A stretch of 33,974 nt of DNA, from positions 1-33,974 of the forward strand of contig JAIFKV010000105.1 in the NCBI GenBank assembly GCA_020049415.1, written 5' to 3'. The DNA comes from Betaproteobacteria bacterium. Lineage in GTDB: Bacteria > Pseudomonadota > Gammaproteobacteria > Burkholderiales > Thiobacillaceae. Position numbers and translations under genes: made by a program. Within the stretch, counting starts at the first letter, position 1. The number at the start of each line of letters is the position of its first letter. Below are positions 24,458 to 33,974 of the stretch, one piece after another. A model generated the notes under the pieces. It saw only the letters and a program-made list of their open reading frames with translations. It did not search any database and was not told the origin of the DNA.

Positions 24458-25888
24458 TTAATCCTGCTGGTAGGTCTGCATGCGACTGTAAAGCGTGGTT
24501 CGGTTGACGCCTAATATTTTGGCGGCTTGCGAGAGGTTGCCATGTGTCATCGCCAGCGCGGCTTCGACATAGCTGCGTTCCCATTGCCGGATAACCTGGT
24601 CAAGGTTGAAGTTGTGCAAGTTGCGCAGGTGCGCCTTGGCATATTCCTGCAACGCCAAACCGTCAGTAGGTAACGGGATGCTGGAGGGGGAGACTACGTC
24701 GAGGTCGAATTCGTCTTCCAGTTCGCGCGCGTTGATGCTGCGGCCGGCGTACTTGGTGGTCAGACGGATCACGATATTACGGAGTTCGCGCACGTTGCCG
24801 GGAAAATGATAGTCCTCCCAAAGGCGACGCGCGTCGGGCGAGAAAACAAATGGCTCGGCGTTGACCTGGCGCGCAAAGTGGCTGCGGAAGTGCTCCAGCA
24901 GTGAGAGTTTGTCTTCTATCTGATCACGCAGCGGCGGCACATGTACCGAAAACACCGAGAGTCGATGGTAGAGGTCGCCGCGGAAACGTCCTTCGCGTAC
25001 TTCTTTGCGCAAATCGCGGTTGGTGGCGGCGACGATGCGGGCGTTGGAGAAGCGGCTACCGGTTTCGCCAACCCGTTGGAATTCGCCGTTTTCCAGTACG
25101 CGCAGGAGTTTGGCTTGGAGTTCCAACGGAAGCTCGCCGATTTCATCGAGAAACAAAGTGCCTTCGCGGGCATCTTCGAAATATCCGGTCTGCGCTTGCG
25201 TAGCCCCGGTAAAGGCGCCCTTGGCGTAGCCAAAAAGGGTGGGTTCAACCAGGGTGGGTGAAATGGCGGCGCAATTGAGCGCCATATAGGGTTTGTTATG
25301 CCGTTTCGACCATTGATGCAGGCTCTTGGCGACCAATTCCTTGCCGCTGCCGGATTCGCCTTCAATCAGGACGGGAAACGGCGCATCTGCATATAACTTG
25401 ATCTGATTGCGCAACCGGTCAATGGCGAAGCTGGCGCCGACGATGCCACTTGATTCAAGTGATGCGGGCAGGGCCTGAAGCGCGGGTTCTTCCTGATTGA
25501 AGCGCAGGGCGGAGAACAGGGCTTCCTTGATGGTCTGCGGGTCGGCCGGTTTGCCGATGAAATCGATTGCACCCAGCGCCCGGGCATGGCGCGCATTGGC
25601 TTCGTCGTTCTGGCCGGAAAGAACCAGGATGCGGATTTTGTTGGAGTAGTTGAGCAGGTCGGTAATCAGGGCGAAGCCTTCGTCCGGCTTGTGCTGTGAT
25701 GGTGGCAGCCCGAGATCGACCAGTGCAAGCGGCGGCGCGGTATCAAGTTGCGTCAACAGGCTTTTGACCTGTTGCCGCGATTCCGCCACATAGACTTCGA
25801 AATCGTTCGATAAAACGAAGTGCAGCGTGTCGGTGATGAGCGGGTCATCGTCAACGATGAGCAGGGCCGGTTTTGAGTCAGATTTCAC
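24458..25888 (-). CDS. NtrC-family sigma-54-dependent response regulator
   Basis: The protein has 476 residues. A receiver domain has the acidic pair D13-D14, phospho-acceptor D58 in LALVDLGLPP and K113. The AAA+ domain has Walker A GESGSGKE (177-184), the sigma-54-contacting GAFTGA loop (224-229) and LFLDEI. A Fis-type helix-turn-helix ends the protein (NLSQAAKILGVNRTTLYSRM). All parts look functional. The receiver resembles that of PrsR-like regulators. No sensor kinase is adjacent. The start is GTG at 25888 with GGAGA upstream. It probably controls this cluster and perhaps exopolysaccharide or pilus genes elsewhere; the target is inferred from location only. Confidence 0.93.
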   Translation of the reverse strand: MKSDSKPALLIVDDDPLITDTLHFVLSNDFEVYVAESRQQVKSLLTQLDTAPPLALVDLGLPPSQHKPDEGFALITDLLNYSNKIRILVLSGQNDEANARHARALGAIDFIGKPADPQTIKEALFSALRFNQEEPALQALPASLESSGIVGASFAIDRLRNQIKLYADAPFPVLIEGESGSGKELVAKSLHQWSKRHNKPYMALNCAAISPTLVEPTLFGYAKGAFTGATQAQTGYFEDAREGTLFLDEIGELPLELQAKLLRVLENGEFQRVGETGSRFSNARIVAATNRDLRKEVREGRFRGDLYHRLSVFSVHVPPLRDQIEDKLSLLEHFRSHFARQVNAEPFVFSPDARRLWEDYHFPGNVRELRNIVIRLTTKYAGRSINARELEDEFDLDVVSPSSIPLPTDGLALQEYAKAHLRNLHNFNLDQVIRQWERSYVEAALAMTHGNLSQAAKILGVNRTTLYSRMQTYQQD

Positions 25889-25974
25889 AAGGGTTCTCCA
25901 TCATGCTGCCTTTTGTTTTCTTGTCCGCTTGCAGCCCAAGAATGGGGCCGCAAGGGTATGCCCTGCCCAGATTG

Positions 25975-27636
25975 TCAGGCTGACTGACTATAAGTTGTCA
26001 TCAGCCAGCCGTCCCCCTTGTCACGCACTGATTCGAGCCGGATATGGTGCACCTCGGTTGGGGAGCGCATCTTGAATTGCCGGCCGTGGGCATAACGTGC
26101 GCTTTCCATGATGATCAGTTTGCTATCTTGCAGATTCGGAAAAATCAGCGCCTGGTTGGTGGAATTTTCCGCCAGGTTGTTATGTTCGACGGAATAGCTC
26201 AGACCGGCGGAGATTTCATGCGATTCGAGTTGAACCAGCAGCGGTTCGCTGCTCAGAGTCTGGACGCCGATCTTGCGCATCTCGTCCGGCATCCGCGTGA
26301 TGCGCCGAATAATGCCGATTTGCCAGGCATGGGTGGGATCAAGACGAATCGCAAGCAGTTTGCCGACCTTGACCCATTCGCTTTCTTCGCCTCTCAGCAT
26401 GACGCCCAGTCCGGAGTTGCTTCGATCAAGCAGCGGCCATTGTTCGGCGCTGAGGTCTCGGTTGCCCTGAGAACGCTGGTTTGCCGCCGATTTGGTACGC
26501 TCGGTGACAAATCCATAGAGTTTGATATCGAGTATCTCTTCCATGCTGAGTTGCTGGCTGGGGCTGTTGCCGCTGCTGATCAGCAGTTCGGTCTCCAAGC
26601 GTTTGCAGATTGCGCCGAGATCGCGCACCACCTCGCAGCGGCCATCGGTAGGCGCGCGATTGTCGACACGACGTTCACGCTCACTGGTCGCTGCCCATTC
26701 GTTGGCGACATGACTGAGCAGGTCGTAGCCGTCCGGCAGGCGAAACTCTTCACCCAACCCCAGGCTTGGAGGCAGCGCACCCGATTTCAACGCAAACTCG
26801 GTGCGCTTGATGTGTTCTTGCAGGGGTTCGATATCGATGTAACGGAAACTGGATTGGATTTCGACGGTCGGGCGAATGCGCTTCAGGCCATGACCTCTTT
26901 CCTGGTCGATGTAAAAGAAATGACGATCGGAGTCGAAAGTGTTTTCCAGTTGCGACTTGTCTGCCCAGTTATCCAGCCAGCTATCGACCATTTCTATTTG
27001 TTTCGGGGTCATGCTGCCGGCGCCTAATGGCGACAGCAGTAGCGCCTGGACGTACTCTCTCATGCAACTCGAAGGCAGCGAGTCTGAGGCGTAGAGCTTC
27101 ATGCTGGTATTCTGGAAACCGTCAAATTCAGCGATGCGATAAAGATTGTGCAGGCGCTGCCAGAGTTTTTCTTCGACCTTTTCATAGCGGAAATAGCGCC
27201 ATTTGAAGATGTCGGCAAAGCCGCGCAGCGCGCGCGCGGTGATTTGCGGTATTGCCGGTTGAATTTTGCTGCCACCGGGGTTGCCGACAAAATCCATCAG
27301 GAAGCTGTGATAGCCGCGAGTGACTTCCCAGTAGAAGGCGTGAATGGCGGTCCACAGGCGTGATTCAATGACCTTCGACATGCGCGGGTTGCGCAGGTAC
27401 TGCATGCACAACGAGTACTGCATTTCGCGCGCCTGATTATCCAGGTGCATGAGAACCTGCAGTCGATCCTTGGACATCGGCAGGCCGGCATGGTTGAACT
27501 GAATCAGGCTCTGCACCACCTGTTCCTGTGCCGTGTAGATGTCACCTGCGGGGAGCTCCTGCATCCAGCGCGAAACCGTTTTCAGGTCGCTAAGCGGATC
27601 CTCTTCGCTCTTCTTGCGTTTGAAGAACCCGAACAT
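25975..27636 (-). CDS. Large cytoplasmic protein with PilZ-like C-terminal region
   Basis: The protein has 553 residues with no signal peptide or membrane helix. The first 350 residues are helical and I recognise no named domain. From about 385 to 550 the sequence looks beta-rich and holds LLDRSNSGLGVML, the D/NxSxxG half of a PilZ c-di-GMP site. A clear RxxxR partner is not seen (TERTKSAANQR is the nearest), so binding is uncertain. An ATG with GAGGA upstream lies 25 nt after alaS. It stands at the head of the pseudopilus cluster, and with the MshEN-like ATPase it suggests c-di-GMP control. Function is otherwise unknown. Confidence 0.7.
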   Translation of the reverse strand: MFGFFKRKKSEEDPLSDLKTVSRWMQELPAGDIYTAQEQVVQSLIQFNHAGLPMSKDRLQVLMHLDNQAREMQYSLCMQYLRNPRMSKVIESRLWTAIHAFYWEVTRGYHSFLMDFVGNPGGSKIQPAIPQITARALRGFADIFKWRYFRYEKVEEKLWQRLHNLYRIAEFDGFQNTSMKLYASDSLPSSCMREYVQALLLSPLGAGSMTPKQIEMVDSWLDNWADKSQLENTFDSDRHFFYIDQERGHGLKRIRPTVEIQSSFRYIDIEPLQEHIKRTEFALKSGALPPSLGLGEEFRLPDGYDLLSHVANEWAATSERERRVDNRAPTDGRCEVVRDLGAICKRLETELLISSGNSPSQQLSMEEILDIKLYGFVTERTKSAANQRSQGNRDLSAEQWPLLDRSNSGLGVMLRGEESEWVKVGKLLAIRLDPTHAWQIGIIRRITRMPDEMRKIGVQTLSSEPLLVQLESHEISAGLSYSVEHNNLAENSTNQALIFPNLQDSKLIIMESARYAHGRQFKMRSPTEVHHIRLESVRDKGDGWLMTTYSQSA

Positions 27637-27661
27637 AGGCTTTATTCCTCACTCATTGAAT

Positions 27662-30280
<2,619 letters not shown>

Positions 30281-30389
30281 GGCTTGTACTTAGTAAATAA
30301 GAAGTTTGCGAATTGTAGCGATGAATATTACCGCCCGGGAGGCGGGCGAGTGTCTTTTTGGAATCGCACTTCAGCCTGGCAAGAGGCGG

Positions 30390-31070
30390 TTAGCGACGTC
30401 GAAAAACGAGATCCCAAACCCCATGCCCAAGGCGCAGACCACGTTGCTCGAATTTTGTCAGCGGACGGTACTCGGGGCGGATAGCAAAATCGTTTGCCGT
30501 ATTCAACAAGTTTTGCTCGCCGGTGAGGACTTCCAGCATTTGTTGGGCGTAATTTTCCCAGTCCGTGGCGAGATGTAGATAAGCGCCAGGTTTTAATTTC
30601 CGACTCAGCAGGGTGACAAATTCAGCTTGAATAAGACGGCGTTTGTGGTGCCGCGATTTGTGCCATGGGTCGGGGAAGTAAATGTGGATGCCATCCAGGC
30701 TGGCATCCGCAAGCATGCGTTGTATGACTTCTACTGCATCGTGTTGAACAATGCGCAGATTGCTTAACTGGCGTTCGCCGATTTGCTTGAGTAGCGCGCC
30801 CACCCCAGGCGTGTGAACCTCAATGCCAAGATAGTCTTTCTCTGGATGATTCGCCGCAATTTCAGCCGTGGCGCCGCCCATGCCAAAGCCGATTTCCAGT
30901 ATCTTTTCGGCATGACGCTGGAATGTTGCGTCGAGGTCGAGTTCATTGGCTTGATAAGGCACAACAAAGCGCGGTCCGAACTCCTGTAGCGCTTTTTGCT
31001 GCCCTGAACCTATTCGACCGGCACGCAGGACGAAGGAGCGAATGGTGTGATGTGAAGTTTGTTCTGGCAT
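30390..31070 (-). CDS. trmB: tRNA (guanine-N7-)-methyltransferase
   Basis: The enzyme methylates G46 in the variable loop of tRNA using S-adenosylmethionine. The 226-residue protein has the SAM-binding motif [14 protein letters not shown], the catalytic [14 protein letters not shown] segment and the TDWENYA and TKFEQRG tail motifs. I start it at ATG 31070; a TTG one codon upstream is less likely. It lies 50 nt after thiG on the same strand. Confidence 0.96.
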   Translation of the reverse strand: MPEQTSHHTIRSFVLRAGRIGSGQQKALQEFGPRFVVPYQANELDLDATFQRHAEKILEIGFGMGGATAEIAANHPEKDYLGIEVHTPGVGALLKQIGERQLSNLRIVQHDAVEVIQRMLADASLDGIHIYFPDPWHKSRHHKRRLIQAEFVTLLSRKLKPGAYLHLATDWENYAQQMLEVLTGEQNLLNTANDFAIRPEYRPLTKFEQRGLRLGHGVWDLVFRRR

Positions 31071-31120
31071 CAAGCGTTGTTATTGAGATCTATCAACCGG
31101 GTATCCGGGCGCGGCAAAAC

Positions 31121-31903
31121 TCAAGATCCGATCAATCCGGAGGTGGGAGAAGACGGACTGGCTTGATATATCTTCTTCGGTACGCGTCCAGCCAGAAAAG
31201 CCTCGCGCCCGGCTTCGACCGCCTTCTTCATCGCGGATGCCATCAAAACCGGATTCTGCGCCTGCGCAATAGCAGTATTCATAAGCACCGCGTCGCAGCC
31301 CAGTTCCATGGCGATTGCCGCATCCGACGCGGTGCCGACTCCGGCGTCGACGATCACCGGGACTTTCAGGCGATCAATGATGATCTGCAAATTCCACGGG
31401 TTGAGAATGCCCATTCCAGAGCCGATAAGAGACGCCAGTGGCATGACGGCAACGCAGCCAATGTCTTCGAGTTGCTTGGCGATGATGGGGTCATCACTGG
31501 TGTAGACCATGACTTTGAAACCATCCTTGACCAACACCTCCGCAGCTTTGAGAGTTTCGACTACATTCGGGTAGAGGCTTTGCGGGTCGCCCAGTACTTC
31601 CAGTTTTACCAGATCATGACCATCCAGCAGTTCACGCGCCAGGCGCAAAGTGCGAATTGCGTCGTCGGCGGTATAGCAGCCAGCGGTATTGGGTAGATAC
31701 GTAAACTGCTTGGGTGGCAGCGCGTCCAACAGGCTGGGCTGTTTGGGGTCCTGGCCAATATTGGTTCGACGGATGGCAACAGTGACAATCTGTGCCCCCG
31801 AGGCGTCAATAGCGGTGCGGGTTTCCTGGAAATCCTTGTATTTGCCAGTGCCGACGAGCAGGCGGGAATTGAATGTTTTGCCAGCGATGATGAGTGGGTC
31901 CAT
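31121..31903 (-). CDS. thiG: Thiazole synthase
   Basis: ThiG forms the thiazole phosphate of thiamine from deoxyxylulose phosphate, dehydroglycine (from ThiO) and sulfur carried by ThiS. The 260-residue TIM barrel shows [10 protein letters not shown], the Schiff-base Lys in [24 protein letters not shown] and [17 protein letters not shown]. The ATG at 31903 (MDPLIIAGK) is the usual family start; the frame stays open upstream without homology. thiS is 66 nt upstream, with a terminator-like hairpin between them. Confidence 0.97.
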   Translation of the reverse strand: MDPLIIAGKTFNSRLLVGTGKYKDFQETRTAIDASGAQIVTVAIRRTNIGQDPKQPSLLDALPPKQFTYLPNTAGCYTADDAIRTLRLARELLDGHDLVKLEVLGDPQSLYPNVVETLKAAEVLVKDGFKVMVYTSDDPIIAKQLEDIGCVAVMPLASLIGSGMGILNPWNLQIIIDRLKVPVIVDAGVGTASDAAIAMELGCDAVLMNTAIAQAQNPVLMASAMKKAVEAGREAFLAGRVPKKIYQASPSSPTSGLIGS

Positions 31904-31914
31904 GGGGTAATCCG

Positions 31915-31949
31915 AAAAAACAGTTAGCCTGCGCCAGGAAGGCGCAGGC
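31915..31949 (-). terminator. Terminator-like hairpin between thiS and thiG
   Basis: On the minus strand a perfect 9-bp stem (GCCTGCGCC / GGCGCAGGC, loop of 5) is followed after TAACTG by six T residues. It ends 11 nt before the thiG ATG and could cause partial termination, so that more thiS than thiG is made, or act as an attenuator. Confidence 0.65.
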
Positions 31950-31969
31950 AAATGAGGCTTGATAATTTA

Positions 31970-32173
31970 CTAGCCGCCGCCTACCGCGACGACAATTTCC
32001 AGTTGATCGGAGTCAGCTAGGTAAGTCTCGGCGTGCTGGCTTCTGGGTACGATATCGCCATTTAGTTCCACCGCAACACGCTTGCCGGCAAGAGCAAGTT
32101 CGTCAAGGAGATTGGAAACGCTCATGTTGGAAGAAAATTGACGCTGTTGGCCATTGATGCTGAGAGTGATCAC
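31970..32173 (-). CDS. thiS: Sulfur carrier protein ThiS
   Basis: This 67-residue ubiquitin-fold protein is made as a thiocarboxylate at its C-terminal Gly-Gly (VVAVGGG) and gives sulfur to the thiazole ring. VAVELNGDIVPRSQHAET is the family's central segment. thiG follows. No TPP riboswitch (THI box) is seen in the 50 bp between it and tRNA-Gly. Confidence 0.96.
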   Translation of the reverse strand: MITLSINGQQRQFSSNMSVSNLLDELALAGKRVAVELNGDIVPRSQHAETYLADSDQLEIVVAVGGG

Positions 32174-32174
32174 T

Positions 32175-32202
32175 TTGTTAAGCCCGCGAAATCAAGTAGG
32201 AT
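32175..32202 (+). promoter_or_regulatory. Candidate promoter of tRNA-Gly
   Basis: TTGTTA (32175-32180) and TAGGAT (32197-32202) are 16 bp apart, with a likely start about 15 nt before the tRNA. The -35 element begins 2 bp from the divergent thiS start. Confidence 0.45.
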
Positions 32203-32223
32203 TCTGGCCCGCGAGTTTACAAC

Positions 32224-32297
32224 GCGGGTGTAGTTCAATGGTAGAACGGCAGCTTCCCAAGCTGCATACGTGGGTTCGATTCCCATCACCCGCTCCA
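32224..32297 (+). tRNA. tRNA-Gly, anticodon CCC
   Basis: A 74-nt cloverleaf can be drawn by hand: acceptor GCGGGTG/CACCCGC, anticodon stem GCAGC/GCTGC around TTCCCAA (anticodon CCC, reads GGG), and T-arm GTGGG/CCCAT with TTCGATT loop. The discriminator base is T and CCA is encoded. It lies 61 nt upstream of tyrS and may share a transcript with it. Confidence 0.95.
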
Positions 32298-32358
32298 CCA
32301 TTTGTCCCTGGCCTTGCTTGGCAGTTTTGGGTTTTCCCAAACACAGGTCAAAGCACAA

Positions 32359-33564
32359 ATGAATAAGCCGTCCATCGAAGAATCCCTGGAAATCATCAAA
32401 CGAGGTTGCGACGATTTGCTCGTCGAAGCCGAGTTAGTCGAAAAGCTCAAGACCGGTCGTCCTTTGCGGGTCAAGGCCGGATTTGATCCAACCGCCCCCG
32501 ATCTTCATCTGGGCCATGCGGTATTGCTCAACAAAATGCGGCAACTTCAAGATCTGGGGCATCAGGCGATTTTCTTGATCGGCGATTTCACTGGCATGAT
32601 CGGAGATCCGACCGGCAAGAACGCCACGCGCCCTCCGTTGACGCCGGATCAAGTGGAGGAGAACGCTCGAACTTATCAAGCTCAGGTTTATAAAATTCTT
32701 GACCCGGAAAAAACCGAGGTGGAATTCAATTCACGCTGGATGGGGGCCATGGCCGCCTCTGACATGATCAAACTGGCGGCAACGCACACCGTTGCGCGCA
32801 TGTTGGAACGTGACGATTTTTCCAAACGCTATGCGGGCGGACAGCCGATTGCAATACATGAATTTCTCTATCCGTTGATTCAAGGCTATGACTCGGTCGC
32901 TCTGAAGGCAGATCTGGAGCTGGGCGGCACCGATCAGAAATTCAATCTACACATGGGGCGAGAATTGCAACGCCACTATCGTCAACCATCGCAATGCATT
33001 TTGACCATGCCGTTGCTGGAAGGACTGGATGGCGTAAACAAGATGTCTAAATCACTCGGTAACTATGTCGGCATCACCGATTCGCCAACAGAGCAGTTTG
33101 GTAAGCTGATGTCGGTCTCGGATACCTTGATGTGGCGCTATATCGAGTTGCTATCCTTCGAGTCGTTATCGGTAATCAAACAGTGGAAGAGCGAGGTTGA
33201 GGGCGGGCGTAACCCGCGTGACATCAAAGTGATGTTTGCGCAGGAGATCATTACCCGTTTTCACAATAGCAATGCGGCCAGGTTGGCGTTGGAGGACTTC
33301 GAGGCGCGTTTTCGCCAAGGCGGTATCCCGGACGACATCGAGGCGTTCAGTTTTGAGGTGCCAGAAGGCGGTTTGGTCATCACCCAAGCACTCAAAATGG
33401 CAGGTTTGGTGCCCAGTACATCAGAAGCGATGCGGTCGATCGCGGGCGGCGGAGTAAAGTTGGACGGTGACAAAGTGATGGATAAGGGCCTGATATTGAA
33501 AAAAGGCACTTCAGTTGTCGCCCAAGTGGGCAAAAGACGTTTTGCCCGTATTTCATTTGTGTAG
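32359..33564 (+). CDS. tyrS: Tyrosyl-tRNA synthetase
   Basis: The enzyme charges tRNA-Tyr. The 401-residue class I synthetase has HLGH at 50-53, KMSKS at 228-232 and a C-terminal S4 RNA-binding domain ([14 protein letters not shown]). The start is ATG 32359 ([13 protein letters not shown]); the frame is open further up, into the tRNA tail, without homology. No clear terminator follows before the rrn promoter 58 bp downstream. Confidence 0.97.
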   Translation: MNKPSIEESLEIIKRGCDDLLVEAELVEKLKTGRPLRVKAGFDPTAPDLHLGHAVLLNKMRQLQDLGHQAIFLIGDFTGMIGDPTGKNATRPPLTPDQVEENARTYQAQVYKILDPEKTEVEFNSRWMGAMAASDMIKLAATHTVARMLERDDFSKRYAGGQPIAIHEFLYPLIQGYDSVALKADLELGGTDQKFNLHMGRELQRHYRQPSQCILTMPLLEGLDGVNKMSKSLGNYVGITDSPTEQFGKLMSVSDTLMWRYIELLSFESLSVIKQWKSEVEGGRNPRDIKVMFAQEIITRFHNSNAARLALEDFEARFRQGGIPDDIEAFSFEVPEGGLVITQALKMAGLVPSTSEAMRSIAGGGVKLDGDKVMDKGLILKKGTSVVAQVGKRRFARISFV

Positions 33565-33622
33565 CTAACATCATGACTTGATTGAGCTTTTGTCCTCGTT
33601 GTAAAAAACCTGAAACAAAAGC

Positions 33623-33650
33623 TTGACGGTCAGAAAACGCTCCCTATAAT
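33623..33650 (+). promoter_or_regulatory. Strong sigma-70 promoter of the rrn operon
   Basis: TTGACG (33623-33628) and TATAAT (33645-33650) are 16 bp apart, near consensus. AT-rich sequence upstream (TGAAACAAAA) may serve as an UP element. An inverted repeat AGCTTTTGT / ACAAAAGCT (33585-33593 and 33615-33623) reaches the -35 box. Confidence 0.85.
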
Positions 33651-33893
33651 GCCGGTCTCTCGCTGCAGCAACGAACGCAGCGAAGCGGTAAAAAACGTAA
33701 CAAAAACAGTTCTTTAACAAATCACTTACAGCCTTAAGGTGTGGGCATTGGGTTAAGCCAAATCACGGAAGATTCAGGTCTGAAGTGAAGGAGCGAAAGA
33801 TAAACCTGATGCTTGCACAAGCAGAAGCAATTCTGCGAATGGAAGCGACCTGCTTTAAATGAAGTGGGTAGAAGTAAAGAGTAAACAGAGATT
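33651..33893 (+). other. rrn leader with boxA-like antitermination element
   Basis: The leader of about 240 nt holds a short hairpin (CGCTGC / GCAGCG, about 33661-33682) and TTCTTTAACAA at 33710-33720, matching the rrn boxA that loads the Nus antitermination complex. No gene is present; together with the promoter region it fills the gene-free stretch 33565-33893. Confidence 0.8.
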
Positions 33894-33974
33894 GAACTGA
33901 AGAGTTTGATCCTGGCTCAGATTGAACGCTGGCGGCATGCTTTACACATGCAAGTCGAACGGTAACAGGCCTTC
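33894..33974 (+). rRNA. rrs: 16S rRNA, 5' end (partial)
   Basis: AGAGTTTGATCCTGGCTCAG, the universal 16S start, lies at 33901-33920, and the predicted mature 5' end is at about 33894. The following GGCGGCATGCTTTACACATG is the form usual in Betaproteobacteria. The gene runs out of the window. Confidence 0.98.

Noticed and set aside
25949-25964. Sigma-54-like promoter upstream of the response regulator
   Set aside because: GG and TTGC have the right spacing, but the rest of the -24 element does not match; too weak to list as a feature.
26044-27027. 327-codon open frame opposite the PilZ-like gene
   Set aside because: No family features and no start signal; the opposite strand has the better supported gene.
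30281-30389. trmB terminator in the GC-rich CCGCC/GGCGG stem
   Set aside because: The stem is only 5 bp and no T run follows on the minus strand.
32174-32223. TPP riboswitch upstream of thiS
   Set aside because: The gap is only 50 bp and shows none of the conserved THI-box sequences.

Overview
The window comes from a GC-rich member of the Betaproteobacteria. The partial 16S rRNA at the right edge has a betaproteobacterial-type 5' end, and the birA-coaX-SPOR gene order and the general gene content agree with this. I cannot name a genus from the sequence alone. Coding is dense, and no insertion sequence, phage gene, integrase or CRISPR array is visible.

Left edge (1-4233, + strand): the 3' end of a large surface or exported protein with cadherin/Ig-like repeats. 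It is followed, with overlap or almost no gap, by a membrane-anchored HlyD-like adaptor (TTG start) and by an unusual fusion of a PqqD-like domain, an M50 site-2-protease-like membrane domain and an HlyD-like periplasmic part (GTG start). This looks like an export or processing operon for the repeat protein. A 737-bp gene-free stretch (4234-4970) then holds several palindromic repeats.

Middle left (4971-13479, - strand): sodB (Fe superoxide dismutase), then pbpC (penicillin-binding protein 1C) downstream of a very large bacterial alpha-2-macroglobulin gene (yfhM-like). The last two form the classic periplasmic defence and peptidoglycan-repair pair.

Middle (13621-18611, + strand): a tusE/dsrC-family gene with a strong terminator, a small exported protein of unknown function, thiO (glycine oxidase for thiamine), a stand-alone type IV pilin, and the compact birA-coaX-SPOR operon.

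Middle right (18618-27636, - strand): a pilus/pseudopilus-like cluster read right to left. It contains a PilZ-like protein, a sigma-54-dependent response regulator, a GspE/MshE-type ATPase with an N-terminal MshEN-like (c-di-GMP-binding type) region, a GspF/PilC platform protein, a PilM-PilN-like fusion, a PilO/GspM-like protein and one long pseudopilin. No secretin, GspC or prepilin peptidase lies in the cluster. This is the best candidate in the window for an incompletely described system.

Right edge (27662-33974): housekeeping genes alaS, trmB, thiG and thiS (- strand), then tRNA-Gly(CCC), tyrS and the start of an rrn operon (+ strand) with a near-consensus promoter, a boxA-like element and the first 81 nt of 16S rRNA. 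The thiamine genes are split: thiO is about 16 kb from thiSG, and a terminator-like hairpin sits between thiS and thiG.
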